Shown: in pieces, positions 15,161 through 20,875 of the stretch
Layout of the letters: each line of letters opens with the position of its first letter
Numbering within the stretch: position 1 is the stretch's first letter
Source of the DNA: a virus
DNA: 22,474 nucleotides
Direction: 5' to 3' (one strand)
IMG/VR virus record: IMGVR_UViG_3300030116_000725
Coordinates: 21,952-44,425 of that record
Program-made: the position numbers and the translations under genes
Notes under the pieces: model-generated
Told to the model about the DNA's origin: nothing
The model's database searches: none
The model's input: only the letters and a program-made list of their open reading frames with translations

Positions 15161-15999
15161 TGCCTAGAACTGTGAATGAATACTTCCAACCTGCATCTAC
15201 AGGTGTACATAATAATATAGACAACCTAATACTTGATGCTGAACTAGATAAACTTGCACAAACTGGTAGTATGCGTGCAGATACTAGACCTCAGTATATA
15301 GGAGGAGTAGACCCTATTGTAGAGAACATAGCAATGGGGCCACTACTTACATTGAAAAGTCTTGGCAGTGTAGGTAAGAAAATTCTAGAGAAAACTGGTC
15401 TACGTAACCCAGTATCTCATTTCACATTTGGTCAAAACGCATCCAGTATATTAAGACAAGGAAAGATTCAAGGTTTTCCAGAAGTTTCAGTTACTAGAGA
15501 CCCTATGTTTTCTAATAGACCTCACGGTGCTATAGGCACAGATGTTAGATTTATCTTAGATAGAGATGAGCTAGTTAAAAAAGGTTTTCCTATGAAGCCT
15601 ATAGCTGTTTCTAATTATAAAAAAACTATTAATGATTATGGTAGGCCACCAATAACACTTGAGAATTATAAAAAAATTCATGGGTATTATCCAGACCAAA
15701 TGAATCCTAGATTTGAGTTTGAAGAAAGAGTAATGCGTAATATACCCATTGAAAATGTTAAACTTATAGATATATTACAACTACCATTAGGCGAATCTGA
15801 TTTCTCTCCAAATATGTTAAAGTTATTAGGACAATTATCTAGAACAAACATACCTATTATAAAAAGTAATTTAGTAAAAAACAGACTTAATAAAATGCCT
15901 ATAGACAAAGTAGATACATTTTCAGATGTATATAAATTAATGAATACACCCACCTATAAAACAAATCCATTTAAGGTTTCTGACTATTACTCATTTTAA
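15160..15999 (+). CDS. Candidate ADP-ribosyltransferase-fold protein, possibly co-ejected
   Basis: 279 residues, coupled to the large ejection protein by TAATG and last in the virion operon. Residues 1-75 are a non-enzymatic leader. Residues about 84-206 show, in order: VSHFTFGQNASSILRQGKI with His87, which recalls the 'H.T....SIL..GL' start of DarT/RNA-phosphotransferase-like and other ART folds; VSVTRDPMF with Ser110-Thr112-Arg113; the strand VRFILDRDELV; and FEFEERVMRNIPIENVKLI with a Glu186-x-Glu188-Glu189 cluster at the place of the catalytic Glu. Such ART domains in phages modify host proteins or nucleic acids. Catalysis is not proven; the residues about 207-279 are unrecognised. The second half is more AT-rich than its neighbours. 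Its 3' end overlaps the convergent helicase gene. Confidence 0.5.
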   Translation: MPRTVNEYFQPASTGVHNNIDNLILDAELDKLAQTGSMRADTRPQYIGGVDPIVENIAMGPLLTLKSLGSVGKKILEKTGLRNPVSHFTFGQNASSILRQGKIQGFPEVSVTRDPMFSNRPHGAIGTDVRFILDRDELVKKGFPMKPIAVSNYKKTINDYGRPPITLENYKKIHGYYPDQMNPRFEFEERVMRNIPIENVKLIDILQLPLGESDFSPNMLKLLGQLSRTNIPIIKSNLVKNRLNKMPIDKVDTFSDVYKLMNTPTYKTNPFKVSDYYSF

Positions 16000-17327
16000 A
16001 AAGGTTTAGGTGTACCGCCTACGCTATCTCCTCTACTCTTTGCTAGTTCTACTGCCTCAGATTCTGTATTAGTAACTAAACAACTGTTACCGTGATACCC
16101 TACCTCACAAGAGTTAGTACTACCATATCTATTCTTAGCTACTATAAGCTCTAGAAAACAATCACTATTGCCATCATCTCCATACCTTGACACCCAAGGG
16201 TAGTGTGTAAATACTACTATCTCTGCATCTTGTTCTAAGTTACCAGACTCTGCCAAGTCAGACAGCCTAGGTACTCTATCGTTTCTATGCTCCATATTCC
16301 TATTCATCTGTGATACTAGTATAACAGACATATCTTGTGCCTTAGCCAACCACTTATAACTACGACTAACATCACCTATCTTAAGACGTAGGTCTCTTCT
16401 ATCGTGAGCAGGGTGCTCAATCAATCCTATATGGTCATCAATAACTACGTCAGGACTTATGGCTTTTATCTCACGAAACGTACCCTCTATATCTCTAACG
16501 TCATCAAACATAAATAGCTTACCTCCGTACACTTCTGATATCTTATCAGATACATCGGCTAGTTCTATCTGGTCTATGCCTACATTATTCCTAAGGTTTC
16601 TATACTGTAAAGCTCTTGACTCCATAGCAATAAACTTCTTCATCATCTCCGTGTTAGGCATCTCTCTATTAAACATAGCAACCTTCAATCCTCTATGTAC
16701 TAGGTTTCTAGCTATGTTAGCAGACACAGTAGTCTTTGCATTACCGGGTCTACCTGCAACTATAGTAATCTCACCTCTTGTCATACCAGTAATAACTCTA
16801 TCTAGAGTACCTATACCAGTAGGTATTTGTGTGGTAGAATTTATTATAGACTCTTTTGTATCAACCAATAGAGAGTCTATGTCAAATGTTTGATTAGGTT
16901 GTAGCTTTATAATATTACCAATAGTAGTATGTGCATCCTCTAGTAAGTTGCCAGTCTCTAAGGATGTATCATTAATACCTTTAGATATATCATTCATCTG
17001 TACAAATAATATTCTCCTAAGGTAGTAAGAGTGTAACCTCTTAGCATACTCAACAGCATTTGCAGGGGATGTAACCAAGTCTAGAAATCCTAGTATCTCA
17101 TATCTATCGTTACCAGAACTTGTAGAACTAACTACCTCTTCACATACAGTTACTGTATCTATCTCCTTGTTTTGTTTATGAAGTTTGTCTAGTGCTCTCC
17201 AAACCTTCTGATTAAATGATGAATAGAAATAATCATCCTCAGGTATATACTGCCTTACAGAATCTATGTACTTACTATCTGTTATTAAGCAACCTAGTAA
17301 GGCTTTCTCTAACTCAATACTCTTCAT
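15996..17327 (-). CDS. dnaB: Replicative DnaB-type DNA helicase
   Basis: 443 residues, normal DnaB length, with GAGGAG before ATG at 17327. Residues 1-100 fit the DnaB N-terminal domain (LEKALLGCLITDSKYID, FNQKVWRALDKL). The RecA-like core has a Walker A segment GRPGNAKTT (192-200), a Walker B VVIDDHIGL (294-302), the sensor VILVSQMNR (335-343, Gln340), SGNLEQDAE (361-369) corresponding to DnaB 'SG.IEQDAD', and KNRYGSTNS (398-406) corresponding to the arginine-finger loop 'K.R.GPT'. It would form the hexameric 5'-3' helicase of the phage fork. The residue before the Walker Lys is Ala rather than Gly. It is the last gene of the minus operon and overlaps the ART-like gene by 4 bases. Confidence 0.93.
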   Translation of the reverse strand: MKSIELEKALLGCLITDSKYIDSVRQYIPEDDYFYSSFNQKVWRALDKLHKQNKEIDTVTVCEEVVSSTSSGNDRYEILGFLDLVTSPANAVEYAKRLHSYYLRRILFVQMNDISKGINDTSLETGNLLEDAHTTIGNIIKLQPNQTFDIDSLLVDTKESIINSTTQIPTGIGTLDRVITGMTRGEITIVAGRPGNAKTTVSANIARNLVHRGLKVAMFNREMPNTEMMKKFIAMESRALQYRNLRNNVGIDQIELADVSDKISEVYGGKLFMFDDVRDIEGTFREIKAISPDVVIDDHIGLIEHPAHDRRDLRLKIGDVSRSYKWLAKAQDMSVILVSQMNRNMEHRNDRVPRLSDLAESGNLEQDAEIVVFTHYPWVSRYGDDGNSDCFLELIVAKNRYGSTNSCEVGYHGNSCLVTNTESEAVELAKSRGDSVGGTPKPF

Positions 17328-17694
17328 TGTTCTCCTCTAATTTTGGTGGTATTCTATCCAAGGTTCTTCTCTCATAGTCTTCTCTCAACCTAAATCTCTT
17401 GCTCTCATTCTTTACTATACCTGCAAGATACTTAATGTTATAACCTTGTTCTACACCATTCTTCTTTCTAAACTTCTTTATTGATTCTATAACTATAGAG
17501 TCATCTACTCCTTCTATATCCGCTAAGAACCCTGCCATCTGTACATCATCTACAACCCAGTGAGCAGACAACTCTTTCATTATAATATCTATTTGTCTAA
17601 GCGTAGATGGAGACCTAGATAATCTAAGAGACTTAAGTCTTATAGATACATCTTTCTTTAGTATCTTACCATCACATAATGGACACTTAGCCAC
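17314..17694 (-). CDS. CxxC protein preceding the helicase, possible helicase partner
   Basis: 126 residues from GTG at 17694, chosen because AAGGAG lies 11-12 bases upstream and the overlap with the previous gene is then only 8 bases; an ATG at 17727 would add 11 residues inside that gene. It begins MAKCPLCDGKILKKD with one CxxC pair only. The rest is helical and charged: RSPSTLRQIDIIMKELS, AGFLADIEGVDDSIVIESI, GYNIKYLAGIVKNESKRF, and an acidic tail. The last block recalls C-terminal parts of phage replication and helicase-loading proteins, where a helix bundle ends in '..YL.GI..N'. Position directly before and overlapping dnaB supports a loader or adaptor role, but this is inference. Confidence 0.5.
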   Translation of the reverse strand: MAKCPLCDGKILKKDVSIRLKSLRLSRSPSTLRQIDIIMKELSAHWVVDDVQMAGFLADIEGVDDSIVIESIKKFRKKNGVEQGYNIKYLAGIVKNESKRFRLREDYERRTLDRIPPKLEENNEEY

Positions 17695-17941
17695 AGAGAC
17701 CACACTCTCCTTTATGCAAAGGTACATTATCAAATACTGTACTAGGTAGCATTCTATTGCCTATATTACGACCACCTGACTGCATAGAGTTAGTTTCGTA
17801 AGCATTTGTACATTCAGTACACCTAAATACTTTACTAGCTACCATAGACTGACCTCCATCTCTTGACTTCTTATTGTTAACATAATAGTTAACTGCTTTG
17901 TAGTCAATCCATTCTTCTCCTAGGTAGTGCTGTAAGTCCAT
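17687..17941 (-). CDS. Small zinc-ribbon-like protein
   Basis: 84 residues from ATG at 17941, which overlaps the stop of the resolvase gene (TGATG). A longer form from ATG at 18103 would overlap that gene by 163 bases; it has a plausible AAGGA site, but I prefer the short form. It begins MDLQHYLGEEWIDYKAVNYY. Two CxxC pairs, FRCTECTNAYE (about 39-49) and KGECGLCG at the end, are about 36 residues apart, as in a zinc ribbon that binds one zinc ion. The segment between them (GGRNIGNRMLPSTVFDNVPL) is conserved-looking but unknown to me. It is probably a nucleic-acid-binding or scaffold part of the replication module. Confidence 0.55.
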   Translation of the reverse strand: MDLQHYLGEEWIDYKAVNYYVNNKKSRDGGQSMVASKVFRCTECTNAYETNSMQSGGRNIGNRMLPSTVFDNVPLHKGECGLCG

Positions 17942-18291
17942 CACCCTTGCTCTTGCTTTTGCTTCAAATCTCCACTGAGCGTCTTTAGGCGAACCATAAT
18001 CTCCATCAAGTCCGTCATTGACATTATAGCGTACATCTGACCCCTTGATTCCTTTACGCATTGGAGGTGTAATCCCTCTATTTGCTCCGAAGGTTTCAAC
18101 CATTCTGCTATCCTTTTCCGTACCTTACATTGTACGGTGTATTCTTCTATTGTTATATCTACTTCAGGGTGAAGTCCTAATGACCTGCCATCAGAACCCC
18201 ACGCTCTCTTAGATTCTAAGCCGTATTCCTTAGCTAGTTTTACGACTTCTCTTTCGAACCTGTTTCCTTTTGCTTTGCTTTTTGATGGCAC
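17941..18291 (-). CDS. PD-(D/E)XK nuclease, Holliday-junction-resolvase-like
   Basis: 116 residues from GTG at 18291, with GAGGAGGAA upstream. The N-terminus KSKAKGNRFEREVVKLAKEY holds the conserved helix with Glu13, as in archaeal-type Hjc resolvases ('..G..FE.E....'). The catalytic strands follow: HPEVDITIEEYTVQCKVRK gives Asp45 and Gln54-x-Lys56, the D...(E/Q)xK pattern. The length matches Hjc and similar phage nucleases. It would cut four-way or branched DNA made during replication and annealing, before packaging. Its stop overlaps the next start. A different role, for example as a nickase or general endonuclease of the same fold, cannot be ruled out. Confidence 0.7.
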   Translation of the reverse strand: MPSKSKAKGNRFEREVVKLAKEYGLESKRAWGSDGRSLGLHPEVDITIEEYTVQCKVRKRIAEWLKPSEQIEGLHLQCVKESRGQMYAIMSMTDLMEIMVRLKTLSGDLKQKQEQG

Positions 18292-18293
18292 TT

Positions 18294-18545
18294 CTATTCC
18301 TCCTCTTCTTGAAGGGACTCTCTAGGAATACTTCCATCCCCCTTGCTATTCTTTTGAATAAATCCATCTATTTTTTCCTCCATAAATTTAGTATAAGTCT
18401 CGGTCTCTCCTTTCATATCTAAGTAGTTATAAAGGAAATCTCCAAGAACATCTATTGCTGATTTATTAGCTAGAACTAATCTAGATAGAGTGTTTATATC
18501 TTTCTGAATAGTTCTCTTTGTTGTTTTGTTTTTCTTTATTTTCAT
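18294..18545 (-). CDS. 83-residue hypothetical helical protein
   Basis: ATG at 18545 lies two bases after the stop of the preceding micro-gene and has no clear Shine-Dalgarno site, so translation is probably coupled. It begins with a basic segment (MKIKKNKTTKRTIQKDIN), continues with a helix (LSRLVLANKSAIDVLGDFLY), and ends in an acidic tail (ESLQEEEE). There are no cysteines and no membrane helix. The basic start and acidic end suggest interaction with nucleic acid or protein. I recognise no family. Confidence 0.55.
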   Translation of the reverse strand: MKIKKNKTTKRTIQKDINTLSRLVLANKSAIDVLGDFLYNYLDMKGETETYTKFMEEKIDGFIQKNSKGDGSIPRESLQEEEE

Positions 18546-18547
18546 AT

Positions 18548-18661
18548 CTATTTAGGATAATGTGGGGGAATACAGAGCCAACCGTATGTCATCCTTTTAA
18601 TAAACGAAGAGAGAATGATAACACCACTTCCAGTTCCTACTCGCTTATGTGTTCTGCTCAT
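18548..18661 (-). CDS. Candidate 37-residue micro-protein
   Basis: ATG at 18661, TAG at 18548-18550, in an otherwise unassigned gap. It begins MSRTHKRVGTGSGVIILSS and ends MTYGWLCIPPHYPK, with a short hydrophobic stretch (GVIILSSFI). The main support is position: its stop lies two bases before the start of the next gene, which lacks its own ribosome binding site, so coupling would explain how that gene is translated. There is no good Shine-Dalgarno site for this ATG itself; a GGGGGG run is too far upstream. Low confidence. Confidence 0.3.
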   Translation of the reverse strand: MSRTHKRVGTGSGVIILSSFIKRMTYGWLCIPPHYPK

Positions 18662-18705
18662 AGGTCTATTATTAAAAGTTTTACCCCCCACATCTAATCC
18701 ATATC

Positions 18706-18840
18706 TTATCTATCTAACTTCTTTTCTATTCTGTGTAGTCTCCAGATATGACTAATCTGTAGACACAACATCATCAACATAGTAAATTCCCAGTATGGAA
18801 AATACTCTGCACTAAATAGAACTTCCCAGTAGTATCTCAT
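18706..18840 (-). CDS. 44-residue small membrane protein
   Basis: ATG at 18840 preceded by AAAGGAG at the right distance, stop TAA at 18706-18708. It starts MRYYWEVLFSAEYFPYWEFT, has a hydrophobic stretch at about 17-30 (EFTMLMMLCLQISHIW) and a charged C-terminal helix (RLHRIEKKLDR). The strong site and the three-base gap to the upstream mini-gene make it likely to be translated. It could be a single-pass inner-membrane peptide of the early region, possibly acting on host membrane proteins. No family is recognised. Confidence 0.45.
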   Translation of the reverse strand: MRYYWEVLFSAEYFPYWEFTMLMMLCLQISHIWRLHRIEKKLDR

Positions 18841-18843
18841 AAT

Positions 18844-18933
18844 CTACTCCTTTTTATTTTTGCAGTCATCACAGACTCCACTCTTGTTCATAGTTGGTTT
18901 GTCACACCCGTGACACATAAATGGTGTAGGCAT
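18844..18933 (-). CDS. 29-residue double-CxxC mini zinc-binding protein
   Basis: ATG at 18933 preceded by AAAGGA with 7-base spacing, stop TAG at 18844-18846. It reads MPTPFMCHGCDKPTMNK up to residue 17, then SGVCDDCKNKKE. Two CxxC pairs (Cys7/Cys10 and Cys21/Cys24) are 10 residues apart, the geometry of a rubredoxin-like zinc knuckle or zinc ribbon, so a chain this short could fold around one zinc. The good ribosome site, conserved-looking cysteines and close packing with the next gene argue that it is real. Tiny proteins like this are easily missed in annotation. Function unknown; a regulator of host or phage transcription is one possibility. Confidence 0.55.
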   Translation of the reverse strand: MPTPFMCHGCDKPTMNKSGVCDDCKNKKE

Positions 18934-18946
18934 ATCCTAATCCTTT

Positions 18947-18978
18947 GGGCGTTTCGAGATAAAGCTCTAGGTACGCCC
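18947..18978. other. Inverted repeat / hairpin GGGCGT...ACGCCC
   Basis: Arms GGGCGT (18947-18952) and ACGCCC (18973-18978) pair perfectly, with an inner GAG/CTC pair (18956-18958 and 18965-18967) inside the loop. The element lies just upstream of the 29-residue gene, whose ribosome binding site is at about 18940-18945 on the minus strand. It could shape translation or stability of the downstream message. No T-tract follows. Confidence 0.35.
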
Positions 18979-18988
18979 TAACCTCTTC

Positions 18989-19004
18989 TTAGTAAGGAGA
19001 CTAA
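18989..19004. other. Short inverted repeat TTAGT-N6-ACTAA
   Basis: Five-base arms TTAGT (18989-18993) and ACTAA (19000-19004) around AAGGAG. On the minus strand the loop reads CTCCTT, an anti-Shine-Dalgarno-like sequence. It is weak alone but sits between two better hairpins in the same 110-base non-coding interval. Confidence 0.2.
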
Positions 19005-19015
19005 ATAAAATCTTT

Positions 19016-19036
19016 GGGGTGTTTATGGCACACCCC
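19016..19036 (-). terminator. Hairpin after the HTH gene, possible terminator
   Basis: A perfect 7-bp GC-rich stem: GGGGTGT (19016-19022) and ACACCCC (19030-19036) with a 7-base loop. On the minus strand it starts 12 bases after the end of the helix-turn-helix gene and is followed by AAAGATTTTATTT, a broken T-rich stretch. It could be a partial intrinsic terminator that lowers expression of the genes beyond. The T-tract is imperfect, so a different RNA role is possible. Confidence 0.4.
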
Positions 19037-19047
19037 TAGCCATCTAC

Positions 19048-19251
19048 TTAAGAAGTAGTCAAAGAGTATACAGCGTATCCCTTTGTATTGTCAGTAGTAA
19101 TATCCATATTGAATGTATTACGTAATACATAGATAACTGCGGCTAATCTATATACACCAAACCTACTGATTGCTGTTTTAGCTGTGAGTTTCTTCCCAGT
19201 GAATAGGAAGTCTCTTACTTTTGCTACTTGTGATTTTCTTTTACGTGCCAT
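19048..19251 (-). CDS. Helix-turn-helix DNA-binding protein
   Basis: 67 residues, ATG at 19251 with AAAGGAG at a spacing of 5; it overlaps the preceding gene by 28 bases. A basic N-terminus (MARKRKSQVAKVRDFLF) is followed by KLTAKTAISRFGVYRLAAVI (21-40) and YVLRN. 'LT...AI..FG..RLAA.I..LR' is the pattern of small phage helix-turn-helix domains in which the second helix recognises DNA. The last part (MDITTDNTKGYAVYSL) would form the wing. It probably regulates transcription of the early region, perhaps its own operon. It is the last gene before a hairpin-rich interval. Confidence 0.7.
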   Translation of the reverse strand: MARKRKSQVAKVRDFLFTGKKLTAKTAISRFGVYRLAAVIYVLRNTFNMDITTDNTKGYAVYSLTTS

Positions 19252-19442
19252 GTTGGCTCCTTTTTGTATTTGGTTCTTAGTTTCTTGATTAAGAGGTAGT
19301 CCTCTCTATCATTTAATTCGTAGATACTTCTCTCACCTTTAGTAAACTCTTTAGATACATCTGTCATATGTCGTAGTCCATCGTACCATCCGAACTTAGT
19401 AGTGAAAGAATGTTCTATCTCATTCCACTTTTTTATCTCCAT
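19224..19442 (-). CDS. 72-residue hypothetical protein
   Basis: ATG at 19442 overlaps the previous gene by 23 bases and is preceded by GGAGGT at 7-8 bases. The protein is charged and soluble (MEIKKWNEIEHSFTTKFGWY, then GERSIYELNDREDYLLIKK) with a basic C-terminus and no cysteines. It overlaps the helix-turn-helix gene by 28 bases, so all three small genes here are tightly packed. I recognise no family. Confidence 0.6.
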   Translation of the reverse strand: MEIKKWNEIEHSFTTKFGWYDGLRHMTDVSKEFTKGERSIYELNDREDYLLIKKLRTKYKKEPTWHVKENHK

Positions 19443-19686
19443 TAGGGTTACCTCCGTATTCAGTATTCAATCTACTAGGGTATATCTCTTCTTCATCTGC
19501 TGTCATTCCCTCTGCCATATTGCGTTCTGCTATCTCGTCATATTCCTTCTGTAGTTTACCCTTTAACATATCTGCTTCCTCTCTAGTATTCCAGTGATTT
19601 GGTTTACTAGCACCGTACTTCATTATGTCTGAATAAGCTGATAAGGCTCTAATGATGATATCGTATTCTTGGTTTGTTATTTTCAT
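19420..19686 (-). CDS. 88-residue hypothetical helical protein
   Basis: The ATG at 19686 follows the stop of the SSB-like gene directly (TAGATG). The first half is helical (MKITNQEYDIIIRALSAYSD, then TREEADMLKGKLQKEYDEI) and the second is acidic and less ordered (EGMTADEEEIYPSR). It carries no membrane segment or cysteine. Direct coupling to the SSB-like gene suggests a role in the recombination and replication block, but nothing in the sequence identifies it. Confidence 0.6.
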   Translation of the reverse strand: MKITNQEYDIIIRALSAYSDIMKYGASKPNHWNTREEADMLKGKLQKEYDEIAERNMAEGMTADEEEIYPSRLNTEYGGNPNGDKKVE

Positions 19687-20259
19687 CTAGAATGGTAAGT
19701 CTGATAAGTCTTGCTTACCATTACTCCAACTATAGATTCCAACAACCTTAGGAGATGTTACCTCTTCTCCTTCTCTATTAGTCCAAGTCTCGTGCTTTAC
19801 CTTTACTATTGCAGGCATACCTTCACAGTTAGATGGTGTGAATACTGGTAGTGCGAATACCTTATTACCATCTATCTCTTTCTCCTCAGGCTTTATACCT
19901 AAAGAATCACACACTTCTTTGAACTCTCTATTACCACCAGAGTTAGGCTCTAGGTGATTCTCTGTTGGGTTCTTAAATCTAAACAAACCCTTAGAGCGTA
20001 TTGTTTTACCTACAAACATACTACCGCTATGCTCACCAAACTCTTTCTCAGAGTTCTCGCTAGCTAACTTAAACGTTAGGTTGTATATATCTGCTAGGTA
20101 TTTACCACGTATAACTACATCCTCTTTTAAGGTGAAGTCTTTTACGTGTGCATAATAGTCACCTTCAGGTACTATTACATTAGGCTTGTCTAGTGATGGG
20201 TCATAGTAAGACTCCCCTCCCATAACATTACCTAATACTGAATCAACTGAGTTACTCAT
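19687..20259 (-). CDS. Single-stranded DNA-binding protein (SSB-like)
   Basis: 190 residues from ATG at 20259, chosen because AAGGAAAG is correctly spaced for it rather than for the GTG six bases upstream. The C-terminus ends GKQDLSDLPF. An acidic tail closing in 'D-L-P-F' is the signature by which bacterial-type SSBs bind partner proteins. The body is beta-rich, as in an OB fold: PEGDYYAHVKDFTLKED, YLADIYNLTFKLASEN, GLFRFKNPTE, MPAIVKVKHETWTN. The fold call is pattern-based and it is not a canonical SSB sequence. It follows the Rad52-like gene with an 8-base overlap; the two would coat and anneal single strands together. Confidence 0.65.
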   Translation of the reverse strand: MSNSVDSVLGNVMGGESYYDPSLDKPNVIVPEGDYYAHVKDFTLKEDVVIRGKYLADIYNLTFKLASENSEKEFGEHSGSMFVGKTIRSKGLFRFKNPTENHLEPNSGGNREFKEVCDSLGIKPEEKEIDGNKVFALPVFTPSNCEGMPAIVKVKHETWTNREGEEVTSPKVVGIYSWSNGKQDLSDLPF

Positions 20260-20875
20260 TTTCACTTTCCTTTATTTGATTTATCTTGTTTATAACTTTC
20301 GCTATATCGTTCTTTTCTATATCACCATTCTCTATTGACAGTGATATCTTTCCTTTCCATTCATCACTAAGACTTTCCATCTCTGCATATATGTAGTCTA
20401 TATCTTCTTGACTCAATGATGTATCTTCTACTCTGTTTCTATATACGTCATCTGCAATGTTCATATACATATTAAATGCCTTCTTCATAGCATCTGTATT
20501 AGCTGACTTGATATCATTACCAACGTCTACGAAACCTTCCTTATCTCTTAACTTCATTATTCTATGAGCCGCTGTCATATCTCCTTCTCTCCATATACCA
20601 CCTTCAAACCACTTCAATCTTCCGTGTACCATAAACGCCTCGCTACCTAACATCTCTGTACTTATAATAGTCCAAGACCATCCGGGATAATACTTATCCG
20701 CTATACTTTTCATATAGCTAATCTCCACATAGTCCATACCCATCTTCTTCTTTACGAATGTCTTAGGTGTATCTTCCATAGATACTTTCTCGTGTAGGTC
20801 TCTTATTATACCAAACGCATCTTGTCTAACAATGTCTTCGTTTAGCTTTTCTGACAACGACATTTCACTACTCAT
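20252..20875 (-). CDS. Rad52/22-family single-strand annealing protein
   Basis: 207 residues from ATG at 20875, which has GGAG at a spacing of 5; a GTG two codons upstream is less likely. Residues about 50-146 carry the family pattern: YVEISYMKSIADKYYPGWSW, AFMVHGRLKWFEGGIWREGD (a beta-hairpin region), then FVDVGNDIKSANTDAMKKAF and NMYMNIADDVYR, corresponding to '.....A...A.KRA.....G..LY' of Rad52-like recombinases. The C-terminal part, after about 150, is helical. The protein would anneal complementary strands after resection by the nuclease encoded at 21516-22391, an Exo/Beta-like pair. Overlaps with both neighbours are 8 bases. Confidence in the fold is good, though the family is divergent. 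Confidence 0.75.
   Translation of the reverse strand: MSSEMSLSEKLNEDIVRQDAFGIIRDLHEKVSMEDTPKTFVKKKMGMDYVEISYMKSIADKYYPGWSWTIISTEMLGSEAFMVHGRLKWFEGGIWREGDMTAAHRIMKLRDKEGFVDVGNDIKSANTDAMKKAFNMYMNIADDVYRNRVEDTSLSQEDIDYIYAEMESLSDEWKGKISLSIENGDIEKNDIAKVINKINQIKESENE

Noticed and set aside
16007-16021. TAGGTG-TAC-CGCCTA stem at the junction of the convergent operons as a bidirectional terminator.
   Set aside because: It has one G:T wobble on the plus strand, becomes a C:A mismatch on the minus strand, lies inside the helicase coding region and has no T-tract on the plus side.
16459-16893. A 144-residue plus-strand frame opposite the DnaB gene.
   Set aside because: It lies wholly inside the well-supported helicase gene on the other strand and has Ser/Leu/Ile-rich, anti-coding composition without domain-like motifs or a ribosome binding site.
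18662-18705. An 11-residue minus-strand frame (MWGVKLLIIDL) between the 44- and 37-residue genes.
   Set aside because: It is too short, and the adjoining GGGGGG run is inside the frame instead of upstream, so there is no initiation signal.
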